A stretch of DNA of 64,000 bases from UMGS1649 sp045611765 (GCA_045611765.1 JAZKXT010000003.1:1-64000); one strand, 5' to 3'. Shown: positions 16,183 to 25,000, numbered from the stretch's first letter. A program made the numbers and translations. Notes: a model not told the origin generated them from the sequence alone.

Positions 16183-18690
16183 GTGATAATCTTGCCTAAT
16201 AAAGAAGGAAAAGAAAAGAAAGTAAAATTAAAAAGAGCTAAACTAAATAAAAAAGAGTTTAACGAAATAGATGAAATGATGCCAAAAAAGAAAGGAAGAG
16301 CAAAAAAAGTATTTAAAATACTATTCTTTGTTTTCTTGGCATTGTTTGTCGTAGGTGTAGGCGTAGTTTTAGGAGTGTTAAGCAGTATAATTAAGGATAC
16401 TGAACAAATTGATTTGGCTGAACTAAAAAATTTAAAATTAACATCTACAGTGTTAGACGTTGATGGTAAGCAAATAGGTCAAATGAGCTCTGGCGAAAAC
16501 AGACTTATGATTGAATATGCAGAACTTCCAAAACATTTAATTGATGCCGTTGTTGCAATTGAGGATGAGAGATTTTGGACACACGAAGGCGTAGATATAC
16601 GAAGAACGGGTGCGGCAATAGTTGAGTATGTATTAAATAGAGGAAATTCTTCTTTTGGTGGAAGTACAATTACGCAACAATTAATAAAAAATGTTACAGA
16701 TGATAGAGAAACAAGCTGGAAACGTAAAATAAGAGAATGGTATAGAGCATATTCGTTAGAGCAAGAATTAGATAAGGATGAAATCTTAGAAGCATACCTT
16801 AACAAAATCTATTTTGGAGCTGGTGCTAATGGCGTTGAAGTTGCAGCACAAACATATTTTGCTAAAAGTGCAAAGGATGTAAATTTAGCTGAAAGTGCAT
16901 GCCTTGCAGCGGCTATACAAACGCCAGAAGGCACAAATCCATACAATGGTGAAAAATCAAAAGAAAGACTTATTGCTAGACAGAAAATAGTATTAAACAA
17001 AATGCTTGAAATAGGAAAGATAACCGAACAAGAATATAACGATGCTTTGAGTTATGAACTTGAGTTTAAAAAAGGGCAAATAGCATCAGCTTCTGCAGTT
17101 CAACCATATTTTGTTGACGCTGTATTTAAAGAAGTAGCAAAGGATTTAGCAGCATCGAAGAATATAACATATGCAGCAGCCTATGATATGGTGGCTTCTA
17201 ATGGCTACGTAATATATTCTACAATGGATTCAGATGTTCAAGCTTCAATAGACAAACAAGCAAAAAATACAAAGTATTTCTATAAAGATAAAGATGGCGA
17301 CATGATGCAATGTGCTGCTATTGTTATAGATAACAAAACGGGAAATGTAGTTGGAATGTTAGGTGGAGTTGGAGAGAAAAAAGGTATAGACTTTAATAGA
17401 GCAATGGATGCTAAACTTCAACCTGGTTCTACATTTAAACCTATTGCGGCATATGGACCAGCATTTGAGTTGGGTGTTTCATATCCTGGTATGGGGATAG
17501 ATGATGTACCAATAAATTTAAATGGGTATAAGCCAAAGAACTGGTATGGTTATTATTATGGATATGTTACAGCAAGACAAGCGATAAATCAATCAATGAA
17601 TATACCAGCTGTAAAAACACTTCAAGCAGCAGGTTTGGATTATGCGTATACATTCGCGCAAAGAATGGGAATAACAACTCTTACTTCTACTAATAAGAAT
17701 TACTCTATGGCTTTGGGTTCTGCAAATGTAAAAATAATAGATATGGCTGCAGCTTATGCAACTATGGCTAACGGAGGAATATATACTGAACCTAAGTTAT
17801 ATACGAAAGTTTTAGATAGTGAGGGTAAAGAAATACTTACTACAGTTAATAAAAAAGCAACAAGAGTAATGAGCGCAACGACAGCATATATGCTTACAGA
17901 TTGCTTAAGAAGTGTTGTAAATAGTGGTACTGGAACATCAGCAAGATTTTCAACAACAATACAAATTGCAGGTAAAACAGGAAACACCAATGATGATAAA
18001 GACCAATGGTTTGCAGGTTATACACCATATTACACAATGGTTGTATGGAATGGATATGATGACCCTGAAACTATAGGAAGCAGAAAAAATTTAGGAACAT
18101 ATCCATATACATCTACGGTTGTATTTACAAACGTAATGAAAAGCATACATTCTGGATTAAAGAAAGCGTCATTTACAAAACCTAGCGGGATAGTTAATGC
18201 TACAATTTGTACAGTATCTGGATTAGTTGCAACAGATGCATGTAAAGCAGATACTAGAGAAGTTGTAAAATCTGAAATATTCGCTTCTGGCAAAATCCCT
18301 ACAGATAAGTGTACAGTGCACAAGTTAGTAGAAGTATGTAGCGTTTCTGGTAAATTGCCAACAGATTATTGTCACATGTATGAAGATTTAAAAGAAATTT
18401 CTGTTATAACTAGAGAAAAAAATACGAAGACAAGTGATTCGAAATATGTAATGCCAGATGATATATGTGAATTACATATAACTGAACCAGAACCAGAAGT
18501 TCCGGAAGAACCAGTTGTGCCAGAAACCCCAGAGAGTTCGGATACACCTGTAGTTCCAGAGACACCTGAAGTGCCTGAAACCCCTTCAGAACCAAGCACG
18601 CCGGAAGTGCCGGATACACCAACGACTCCAGAAAATTCTGAGGGCTCGCAAAACAGTGGAGTAGGCGGCTCAATATATGATGTACAATAA
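16183..18690 (+). CDS. Class A penicillin-binding protein (bifunctional transglycosylase/transpeptidase)
   Basis: It polymerises and cross-links peptidoglycan at the outer membrane face. A basic cytoplasmic tail is followed by one membrane anchor (residues ~44-70). The GT51 domain carries the catalytic Glu in AIEDERFW (~E127) and GGSTITQQLIKN. The transpeptidase domain carries STFK (S416), SMN (471-473) and KTG (598-600). A Cys-containing linker and a ~90-residue Pro/Glu/Thr/Val-rich tail (PETP, EVPETP repeats) follow, ending SIYDVQ. The GTG at 16183 overlaps the GAGGTG ribosome site, so the TTG at 16192 is the likelier start. Resembles PBP1A/PonA; 832-835 residues. Confidence 0.95.
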   Translation: MIILPNKEGKEKKVKLKRAKLNKKEFNEIDEMMPKKKGRAKKVFKILFFVFLALFVVGVGVVLGVLSSIIKDTEQIDLAELKNLKLTSTVLDVDGKQIGQMSSGENRLMIEYAELPKHLIDAVVAIEDERFWTHEGVDIRRTGAAIVEYVLNRGNSSFGGSTITQQLIKNVTDDRETSWKRKIREWYRAYSLEQELDKDEILEAYLNKIYFGAGANGVEVAAQTYFAKSAKDVNLAESACLAAAIQTPEGTNPYNGEKSKERLIARQKIVLNKMLEIGKITEQEYNDALSYELEFKKGQIASASAVQPYFVDAVFKEVAKDLAASKNITYAAAYDMVASNGYVIYSTMDSDVQASIDKQAKNTKYFYKDKDGDMMQCAAIVIDNKTGNVVGMLGGVGEKKGIDFNRAMDAKLQPGSTFKPIAAYGPAFELGVSYPGMGIDDVPINLNGYKPKNWYGYYYGYVTARQAINQSMNIPAVKTLQAAGLDYAYTFAQRMGITTLTSTNKNYSMALGSANVKIIDMAAAYATMANGGIYTEPKLYTKVLDSEGKEILTTVNKKATRVMSATTAYMLTDCLRSVVNSGTGTSARFSTTIQIAGKTGNTNDDKDQWFAGYTPYYTMVVWNGYDDPETIGSRKNLGTYPYTSTVVFTNVMKSIHSGLKKASFTKPSGIVNATICTVSGLVATDACKADTREVVKSEIFASGKIPTDKCTVHKLVEVCSVSGKLPTDYCHMYEDLKEISVITREKNTKTSDSKYVMPDDICELHITEPEPEVPEEPVVPETPESSDTPVVPETPEVPETPSEPSTPEVPDTPTTPENSEGSQNSGVGGSIYDVQ

Positions 18691-18710
18691 ATATATGGTT
18701 AAAAATTAAA

Positions 18711-18746
18711 TGTTTACGAAATAGAAAGTTTCGTAAACATTTTTTT
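18711..18746. terminator. Bidirectional terminator between the PBP gene and spoIIR
   Basis: A perfect 11-bp stem TGTTTACGAAA / TTTCGTAAACA with a 7-nt loop and seven Ts; it overlaps the last codons of the convergent spoIIR. Confidence 0.85.
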
Positions 18747-19274
18747 AATACAATCTATAATGCCAAAAGAGAAAGTAGTTTCGTCTGAGAAAACATCTTC
18801 ATTTTCTATTTCTTGAAATGTAGTAGGATATATTAAAGACCACCAATTCTGTCCGTTGCCATCTCCTATAATAATTTTTAAAGAATCATATGTACCAGCT
18901 TCCATACAGATGTTATCTTTTCGTTTTTCGTCATATTTAATTTTTCCTAGCCTTGCTTTAATATGGTATGTATAATTGTTTTGGATAATTATATTATTAC
19001 ACATATTTAGAATTTCTTGTATATTTTGTTCGAGTATATATAGACTTTCTGCTTTGCTCTTAGAATTTTTTGTTAATTCTTGAACTTGTTTTTCTATATC
19101 TCTTGCAACGGTATATTTTAATAACTGGTCATCTATACTATCGCTATTTGCAACGATATGTATTCTTACAACGTTGTTGTTATTGTTGCTGGTGGCATAT
19201 ATTAAAGAAATATTTAATAAAAATATGCTAAGTAAAAACATGATAAAAGTTTTTTTAAATTTCATAAGTATCAC
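18714..19274 (-). CDS. spoIIR: Stage II sporulation protein R
   Basis: SpoIIR is secreted by the forespore and triggers SpoIIGA to process pro-sigma-E in the mother cell. An N-terminal signal/anchor segment (residues ~8-28) is followed by VVRIHIVANSDSIDDQLLKYTVARDI, the family signature, and later AGTYDSLKIIIGDGNGQNWWSL. The family usually has WWCVxFPPLC at this last point; here the two Cys are replaced (WWSLIYPTTF), which is unusual. At 186 residues it is slightly short. A possible site lies just before the start at 19274 (AGGTGATAC). It is a single-gene unit convergent with the PBP gene. Confidence 0.88.
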   Translation of the reverse strand: MILMKFKKTFIMFLLSIFLLNISLIYATSNNNNNVVRIHIVANSDSIDDQLLKYTVARDIEKQVQELTKNSKSKAESLYILEQNIQEILNMCNNIIIQNNYTYHIKARLGKIKYDEKRKDNICMEAGTYDSLKIIIGDGNGQNWWSLIYPTTFQEIENEDVFSDETTFSFGIIDCIKKMFTKLSIS

Positions 19275-19331
19275 CTAAATATATTTTGTACACAATTTCC
19301 AAAATTATACAAAAGTGTATAAAAATCTTCG

Positions 19332-19360
19332 TTGACTGATTTGGTAATAAATGGTAATAT
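19332..19360 (+). promoter_or_regulatory. Sigma-A promoter
   Basis: TTGACT (19332-19337), 17-bp spacer, TAATAT (19355-19360), 24 bp upstream of the start at 19385. Confidence 0.65.
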
Positions 19361-19384
19361 ATTTGTATGTTGAGAGGTGGTAAT

Positions 19385-19822
19385 ATGAGTAAGTATAAAA
19401 TGTGTTGTTTTACAGTGAATACAACACACGCGTGTATAATTGCAAATAATTATGTTGTTAATAATTTAGATAATGTTAAAGTTATATATATAAATGAGAA
19501 AGATGAAAGCAGGAAAATAAAAAGTATCATATCTAGGTTTTATAAAAATATGCAAGACAGAATGTTTTATAGCGGATGGCTTAATGAGTCTATGTTAAAT
19601 GAGTATGATAAAGAAAATTTTGTATTTGTTGTACATGGTAGGGAAAAGTTTATATCTAATGTAAATAAGTTTTTAGAAATAAATGATTTTAACGGCTATA
19701 TTATAGATTGTTATGATATTTGCGAAATAAAGAGTAGTATAGAAGATGTTATACAAAGTCATGACTATTATATGAATACATCAGGAATAGTAGGAAGTTT
19801 TAATAATATAAATAGAGAATAA
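19385..19822 (+). CDS. Conserved-looking protein of unknown function
   Basis: A 145-residue soluble protein beginning MSKYKMCCFT; no membrane segment and no motif I recognise. It alternates beta-like (KVIYINEK, FVFVVHGREKF, GYIIDCYDI) and helical stretches, suggesting a small alpha/beta fold. The ATG at 19385 is chosen because AGAGGTGG lies directly upstream; an in-frame ATG at 19367 lacks a site. It has its own promoter and ends a few bases from the convergent TtcA-like gene. Hypothetical function. Confidence 0.75.
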   Translation: MSKYKMCCFTVNTTHACIIANNYVVNNLDNVKVIYINEKDESRKIKSIISRFYKNMQDRMFYSGWLNESMLNEYDKENFVFVVHGREKFISNVNKFLEINDFNGYIIDCYDICEIKSSIEDVIQSHDYYMNTSGIVGSFNNINRE

Positions 19823-19828
19823 TGGGGA

Positions 19829-20569
19829 TTAAATATCCTCATTATTCTCTATAGTCCAACCTTGAATTTGAGAACGTTTTATAGCGCCAAAAACATGTTC
19901 TTTAACTCTAGGTATATCTTTTTTTAGTTCGTGAACCAAGTCTGCCATGTAATCTCTTTTTGTATACCCGTCTGCAGGACAGCATTTATTCATAACAGGG
20001 AAGTTCCTTTGTTTAGCTAGACTTCTAATTAACTTTTCTTCTACATAAATCATAGGACGAATTGTTTTAACATTACTTCTACTTAAGTATGTAACTGGAG
20101 CAAAAGTGTGTATTCTTCCGTTAAGGAATACAGACATCATAAATGTATTTATTACATCGTCCATATGGTGACCCAAAGCAATTTTGTTACATCCATGTTC
20201 TACAGCAAGACTATTAAGCATCCCTCTACGCATGTTGGCACACAGCGAACAAGGATTTTCTTCTTTTCTAATTTTAAATACTACGTCGGATATGTTGGAG
20301 TTGTATATTAAATATTCAATATTAAGCTCATCGCATATTTTTTGAAGTTCTGTAGTATCAAAACCTTCTGTACCAGGATGAATTGTTATTGCCATTATTT
20401 CAAAATGTTTTCTGTAAAATTTTTGTAAATAGTATAAAGCGTACAAAAGAGTAATGCTGTCTTTTCCGCCAGATAGGCCAACAGCAATTTTATCTCCTTC
20501 ATCAATCATATTGAAATCTTCTATAGCTCTTTTTGTTTTTCCTATTATTTTTTGTAACATAATTAACAC
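19829..20569 (-). CDS. TtcA-family tRNA 2-thiolation protein (PP-loop ATPase)
   Basis: The PP-loop SGGKDS at residues 33-38 adenylates a tRNA base. C107 and C110 (CSLC) and C196/C197 (NKCCPADG) match the Cys positions that hold an iron-sulfur cluster in TtcA, which thiolates cytidine 32 of some tRNAs. The GHHMDDVINTF motif is also typical. At 246 residues it is shorter than E. coli TtcA but normal for the TtcA/TtuA-like group in Firmicutes. The exact target base (C32 or another) cannot be told from sequence. The gene stands alone on the minus strand. Confidence 0.87.
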   Translation of the reverse strand: MLIMLQKIIGKTKRAIEDFNMIDEGDKIAVGLSGGKDSITLLYALYYLQKFYRKHFEIMAITIHPGTEGFDTTELQKICDELNIEYLIYNSNISDVVFKIRKEENPCSLCANMRRGMLNSLAVEHGCNKIALGHHMDDVINTFMMSVFLNGRIHTFAPVTYLSRSNVKTIRPMIYVEEKLIRSLAKQRNFPVMNKCCPADGYTKRDYMADLVHELKKDIPRVKEHVFGAIKRSQIQGWTIENNEDI

Positions 20570-20620
20570 CTAAAAAATATTATACGAAAAATATGTGAAT
20601 TTGTCAATTGCACGGAGAAA

Positions 20621-20654
20621 GAGAAAAGGAGAACAAGACTATATACTTGTTCTC
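20621..20654 (-). terminator. Terminator for the 561-residue protein gene
   Basis: On the minus strand GAGAACAAG pairs with CTTGTTCTC around an 8-nt loop, followed by CTTTTCTCTTTC. Confidence 0.7.
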
Positions 20655-20665
20655 TTTGATACTCA

Positions 20666-22351
20666 TTATTTTTTGTATAGTATTGGTAAGTTGGATTTAA
20701 GGTTGGCCTTAGATGCAACGCTCTTACCAAATACTTTATATTGTTCTGAAAGATTTAGTAAGTTAAATCCGTATTCGCCTGAAAGATATGTGTAAGATAG
20801 TACGTGTATATTTCCGTCGCTATATACAACAAGATATTTTTTACCTTCGTATTCAAAAACAAATACACTATCTAGTGAAATATTTTTAAATTGTGTAAAA
20901 CTGTTTTTTAGAGATGTATACAGTACTTCGACATTACCGATATATGTTGATGAATAATTAGAATTCATCATGTGTTTTAAGTTGTCTAAAGGGATATAAT
21001 TTAGACTGAATTTTGAATTTGTATTTATTTTTTTATTTAAACCATTTATTGTCACCACCTTGCCTAAAGTCTTATCTGAATGTAGTAGTATTACAGCGGT
21101 GCCGTTAGAGTCGTTCTCAAAGCTAGTTATGTTGTAAAAATAAAAGGTGTTAGATATATTAGTGTAGTCTGTGCTTGAAAGAATATGCTCTATTATAGCG
21201 TATTTGATTTTTTGCACTAAATTTATTTCAGTTACTTCAGTTTCAGGCATTAGTTTAAATAAAATAGTATTTTGAATAGTTTTTAATAGTTTGTTGTTAG
21301 GTATAATTAAAATATCATTAAAACATTTCAATTTATTTGCATATTTAATATATGGTAGGTGAGAATTACTTGTAATAATATTATCGCATAATATATTTTG
21401 GAATTTGACTAATAGCTCCTTTAATTCCGCTTCTAGATGTTCAAGAGCCTCGGCTAACCCAGTTTCAACCTCCATATCGTCTGTATCTTGCGGATTATAC
21501 AAGCTTTTAATAACAGAGCTTATGTGACTTTCGATAACATCTTGTTCCTTTAAAATTATATCTACATCGGCTTTTAATACATTCTTTTTATATTCTATAT
21601 AGTTATCATTAAGCTTGTTAGAAAGGTAGGCAAGTTTGTTATATGTATTGTATCTTTTGCTAATATCATCAAAAAGTTGTAAAAACGTATCCTTGTTAGT
21701 AAATTTCTTTTTCTCAAAGATACCATCCAGTACTTTAACAGGTTCTTTTGAAAAAACGCCTTCATAAAGGAATTCGGGCTCTAAGTCTAGTACGAAACAA
21801 GCTTGAGATAGTAATCTGCTTTCCAAAGAATATAGTTCATTATCTGTTTCAATTTTTAGCCCCAAGAAATCATGTGTATATGTTTTCCTAGTTAAAGATA
21901 TTTGAGATGCTGTTGGTATGAAATTGCATAGTGCGTATGTTAAATTAGACATAACAGCACGGTTTATACCAAAGTTTTTATATCCCAATTTATAACTGTC
22001 TTTACGTAGTTTAGTAGTAGAATATCCAACGTTATATACATTATCTTCAACTTCTGTTGTAGTAATCGCATAAAGTAGACGCAAATATACAGCTGGAATA
22101 TTTTTCTCATCCTTGATATATAACTCTTTTAAATTTGCGTCATAATAACCGCTTTTAAAATCATAAGCGTTATTACTACCAATAACAATAGTATCAACAT
22201 TGTTATAAAATTGTTCCATCAAATTTGAAACTTTAGAACTAGATACATATTCAAATTGAATTAGCTTTTCTATAAGTGATTCTACAACGCTTACAAAGTA
22301 ATCACTTGTGTTATATTTTTCTTTAAAGAGTGTCAAGTCTAACGTACTCAT
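20666..22351 (-). CDS. Large soluble protein of unknown function
   Basis: The protein has 561 residues, no signal peptide or membrane segment and no motif I recognise. Residues ~75-180 carry many aromatic and charged residues. Residues ~250-350 are helical and probably coiled coil (DVDIILKEQDVIESHISS, acidic DDMEVETGLAEALEHLEAELKELL). The C-terminal part is beta-rich. Codon usage is native. The ATG at 22351 (MSTLDL) is preceded by GGAGGAT and is preferred to the in-frame ATG at 22381. It is divergent from the pseudopilin-FGE gene across a 165-bp AT-rich spacer, so the two could share regulation; a functional link is speculation. Confidence 0.75.
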   Translation of the reverse strand: MSTLDLTLFKEKYNTSDYFVSVVESLIEKLIQFEYVSSSKVSNLMEQFYNNVDTIVIGSNNAYDFKSGYYDANLKELYIKDEKNIPAVYLRLLYAITTTEVEDNVYNVGYSTTKLRKDSYKLGYKNFGINRAVMSNLTYALCNFIPTASQISLTRKTYTHDFLGLKIETDNELYSLESRLLSQACFVLDLEPEFLYEGVFSKEPVKVLDGIFEKKKFTNKDTFLQLFDDISKRYNTYNKLAYLSNKLNDNYIEYKKNVLKADVDIILKEQDVIESHISSVIKSLYNPQDTDDMEVETGLAEALEHLEAELKELLVKFQNILCDNIITSNSHLPYIKYANKLKCFNDILIIPNNKLLKTIQNTILFKLMPETEVTEINLVQKIKYAIIEHILSSTDYTNISNTFYFYNITSFENDSNGTAVILLHSDKTLGKVVTINGLNKKINTNSKFSLNYIPLDNLKHMMNSNYSSTYIGNVEVLYTSLKNSFTQFKNISLDSVFVFEYEGKKYLVVYSDGNIHVLSYTYLSGEYGFNLLNLSEQYKVFGKSVASKANLKSNLPILYKK

Positions 22352-22515
22352 TTTTATCCTCCGTAAATCATAATTTATCAAAATAATTTTATACTAAAAA
22401 AAATAAAAATACAAGGGTTATTACAAAATAGATAAATAAAATAAAAAATGTTAAAATTAATATTGAAAACATATAAAATATGATATAAAATAAACAAAAT
22501 AAGGGGGAATAACAA

Positions 22516-23916
22516 ATGAAAACTAACAAAAAGGGCGTATCACTTATAGTACTAATAATAACAATAATAGTAATGATAATTTTAGCAGCGACAGTAATGT
22601 TATCGTTAGAAAATACAGGGATATTAGATAAAGCTAATGAGGCGGTTGAACTAACAAACTTAAAAGAGATACAAAATATGGCTACTTTAAAATGGGCCGA
22701 ACTGTATGGAGAAAAAGGAAAAACGTATCAAGACATTGAAAAGGAAATAATAGAGTCATTAAAAATAGATACATCTAAATATTCTGTAATTGTAACAGCA
22801 AATGGAGTAGAAGTAATAGAGATGCCGGAAGCATGGAAAGCAAATGTTGTAAACATAGTAGACGGAGTACCAATACCAAGAGGCTTTGTAGCATCTCAGG
22901 CAACAAGTGAAAACACGAAAGATGGTGGTCTTGTAATATATGAAGGAACAACACCTGTAACAGATGTAAATGTTTTTGATGCTAAAAGAGAAAGGAATCA
23001 ATATGTATGGGTTCCGGTAGAAGATTTTAGTGATTTTGTTAGACAAAATTTTGGTAAATCATATACAATATCTAATGAATTAGGAACTGGCTATTGGGAA
23101 ATAGTACTGAATACAACAACTAATATGCCATTATCTACGCAAGATGCAGCTTATGTTACGAGCACAACACTAGCAGAAGTACAAGAAATGTATGAAAGTG
23201 TAAAAGAATATAAAGGATTTTATATAGCAAGATATGAAGCTGGATTAAATGTGGGAAGTCATAAAACCAGTAATGACGGAGTAATAATAACAGACGTACA
23301 TTCAAAAATGAGGAAAGCACCATATAACTATGTAAAGTGGGGAAATAGTAAGAGTGATGACACAAATGGGGCTGCAGAGATAGCAAGAAGCATATATCCA
23401 AAAACAAATGCAAATTATGGAGTAGTGTCAACACTCACATATGGAGTTCAATGGGATAGAACGCTTGCATGGTGGATCGAAACAAAAGCTACAAATGGAA
23501 CGGGCGACGTAACAATAGAAGATAATGATGATTTAAATACTAGTACAAACTATGGTAATTATAAAGACAGTGAAATAGCATTAGATTCGTTTAATGACGG
23601 TGCACAGTATCTGTTGTATGATAGTGAATTAGCAACAACATATGTAGATATAACAACAGCAAAATCTTCAAGCACAAGTTGGTTGTTAACAACGGGGGCT
23701 ACAGAGAAAACAAGAGTAAATAACATATATGACATGGCGGGTAATATGCAAGAATGGACAATGGAGGTGGGCAACGGAGCTTCCTACGGTCATGTTCGTC
23801 GCGGAGCTAGCTTTGCCTTTGTTGTCCATCAACTAGTTGCTTACCGCGATGGCTATCAAATCCTCTCGTCCTACAGTGGTTGCGGTTTCCGTGCTGCACT
23901 TTACATCAAGAAGTAG
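22516..23916 (+). CDS. Pseudopilin-like, FGE/SUMF1-fold surface protein with variable C-terminus
   Basis: The complete 466-residue paralogue of the protein at the left edge. The N-terminus MKTNKKGVSLIVL followed by an ~20-residue hydrophobic helix resembles a type IV prepilin leader (basic tip, Gly, hydrophobic helix), though Val replaces the usual Glu at +5. The rest is an FGE/SUMF1 domain: YVWVPVEDF, GFYIARYEAG, VQWDRTLAWW, DMAGNMQEWTM, VRRGA, GFRAALYIKK. The sulfatase-activating Cys pair is not evident, so a binding scaffold is more likely than an enzyme. GGGGGAA precedes the ATG. Expected location: exported, membrane- or pilus-anchored. Its last ~50 codons have the DGR-like composition (VR2). 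Confidence 0.82.
   Translation: MKTNKKGVSLIVLIITIIVMIILAATVMLSLENTGILDKANEAVELTNLKEIQNMATLKWAELYGEKGKTYQDIEKEIIESLKIDTSKYSVIVTANGVEVIEMPEAWKANVVNIVDGVPIPRGFVASQATSENTKDGGLVIYEGTTPVTDVNVFDAKRERNQYVWVPVEDFSDFVRQNFGKSYTISNELGTGYWEIVLNTTTNMPLSTQDAAYVTSTTLAEVQEMYESVKEYKGFYIARYEAGLNVGSHKTSNDGVIITDVHSKMRKAPYNYVKWGNSKSDDTNGAAEIARSIYPKTNANYGVVSTLTYGVQWDRTLAWWIETKATNGTGDVTIEDNDDLNTSTNYGNYKDSEIALDSFNDGAQYLLYDSELATTYVDITTAKSSSTSWLLTTGATEKTRVNNIYDMAGNMQEWTMEVGNGASYGHVRRGASFAFVVHQLVAYRDGYQILSSYSGCGFRAALYIKK
23767..23916 (+). other. Putative DGR variable region VR2
   Basis: Codons switch to C/T-ending and adenine-poor here exactly as in VR1 (ggc aac gga gct tcc tac ggt cat ...), and conserved residues again use A-free codons (gtt cgt cgc gga; ggt ttc cgt). 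Between VRRG and GFR the protein shares few residues with VR1, whereas the upstream ~130 residues are closely similar. Silent differences from VR1 in invariant codons (cgc/cgt, ttc/ttt) mean the two are not recent copies of one template. Confidence 0.5.
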
Positions 23917-23982
23917 ACCGAAACGTATTTATGATGAGCATTAGAAGTGTTTTTAACTCTAAAATAAAATATGGAAAGTTAG

Positions 23983-24019
23983 AGCAACATATAGGATAAA
24001 CTATGTGTTGCTTTGTTTT
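23983..24019 (+). terminator. Probable terminator after the pseudopilin-FGE gene
   Basis: AGCAACATA pairs with TATGTGTTGCT (two bulged bases) around a short loop, followed by TTGTTTT. Confidence 0.6.
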
Positions 24020-24067
24020 ATACGGTTGAGAGTTTAATTTTCTATATAAAATCACTAATAAATTTGC

Positions 24068-24096
24068 TTGCAAATAATTTGCTGGTATGGTAAAAT
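24068..24096 (+). promoter_or_regulatory. Sigma-A promoter for the rpoZ-priA-def-fmt operon
   Basis: TTGCAA (24068-24073), 17-bp spacer, TAAAAT (24091-24096), 28 bp before the rpoZ start. Confidence 0.65.
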
Positions 24097-24124
24097 ATTA
24101 AATGTATAATTGAGGAGGAGAAAA

Positions 24125-24379
24125 ATGTTAGCAAAACCAAGTATAAATGAAGTTATGCCAAAAGTTGGAACAAGATATGAATTAGCTATTGCGGTAGCAA
24201 AAAGAGCTAGACAAATAGCTGAAAGAAGAATAGAACAAGGAGACCCAGATATAACTGATGCTGTAGATATAGCAACAAGAGAAATTGCTGAAGATAAAGT
24301 AAGAGTTGAAAAAGAAGCCACAGACGCTGTTGTAAACCAAGATATTATTGTAGAAGATGAAGAGGAAGTTATAGAATAA
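24125..24379 (+). CDS. rpoZ: RNA polymerase omega subunit
   Basis: Omega helps assemble and stabilise RNA polymerase by holding the beta' tail. The 84-residue protein shows the family core YELAIAVAKRARQIAERR near residues 20-37, then DITDAVDIATREIAEDKV and an acidic tail. The ATG at 24125 is the true start: the AGGAGGAG site immediately upstream would be inside any longer version beginning at 24110. In most Firmicutes gmk lies just before rpoZ; here a cytidylate-kinase-like gene follows it instead, 12 bp downstream. Confidence 0.92.
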   Translation: MLAKPSINEVMPKVGTRYELAIAVAKRARQIAERRIEQGDPDITDAVDIATREIAEDKVRVEKEATDAVVNQDIIVEDEEEVIE

Positions 24380-24391
24380 TAGAGGTAATTC

Positions 24392-24970
24392 ATGAAAAAA
24401 CAAATGATTTGTATATCTGGAAACATAGCTGTTGGAAAAACAGAAGTGGCATCACTTATTGCACAAAAACTAGAGTATGGGATATATAAAGCGAGTGAAT
24501 CTTTTAGGAAGATGGCTCGTGAAAATAACATGGATTTAGTTACATTTAACGACTATGTTAAAGCTAATCCGGAGATAGACAGAAATATAGAAGCAAAAAC
24601 AAAAGAGGTAATAGATTCTAATACCCATATGATAATAGATGCAAGGCTAGGGTTCTACCTTGGGCCTAAAGCATTTAGAGTATATATGACAGCAGATGAG
24701 AACGTTGCTGCCGAAAGACTTTTTAATGCATCCAAAAAAAGAGGTAAAGAGGAAGATTATATAGATGTTAAACAGGCAAGAGAAGCTATTAAAATACGAG
24801 AAGCTTCAGAGCAAGAAAGATATTTAAAACTATATAATGTAGATATCCATGATATGGATAATTATGATTACGTTATAGATACAACAAATCTTGAACCTGA
24901 AGAAGTTGCTTCAAAAATAATAAAAGCATATAAAATATGGTGTGAAGTGGATTTTGATGAGGGTGAATAA
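24392..24970 (+). CDS. Cytidylate kinase-like P-loop nucleotide kinase
   Basis: The P-loop GNIAVGKTE is at residues 10-18. DARLGFYLGPKAFRVYMTADENVAAERL resembles the cytidylate kinase-like family, where an acidic residue and Arg bind the NMP, followed by a flexible LID with KKRGKEED. At 192 residues it fits a small (d)CMP or AMP/CMP-type kinase. It sits between rpoZ and priA, next to where gmk is usually found, but it lacks the guanylate-kinase signature. The nucleotide specificity is uncertain. Ribosome site AGAGG precedes the ATG; same operon as rpoZ and priA. Confidence 0.78.
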   Translation: MKKQMICISGNIAVGKTEVASLIAQKLEYGIYKASESFRKMARENNMDLVTFNDYVKANPEIDRNIEAKTKEVIDSNTHMIIDARLGFYLGPKAFRVYMTADENVAAERLFNASKKRGKEEDYIDVKQAREAIKIREASEQERYLKLYNVDIHDMDNYDYVIDTTNLEPEEVASKIIKAYKIWCEVDFDEGE

Positions 24971-25000
24971 CCCTCATTTTGTTAAGAGAGGGGTGAATAT

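Noticed and set aside
18490..18640. Tandem repeat element in the PBP gene
   Set aside because: The PETP/EVPETP repeats are in-frame low-complexity protein sequence, a normal PBP tail, not a mobile or CRISPR repeat.
22463..22489. Promoter TTGAAA / TATAAA for the pseudopilin-FGE gene
   Set aside because: The spacer is only 15 bp and the region is very AT-rich, so the match is not convincing.
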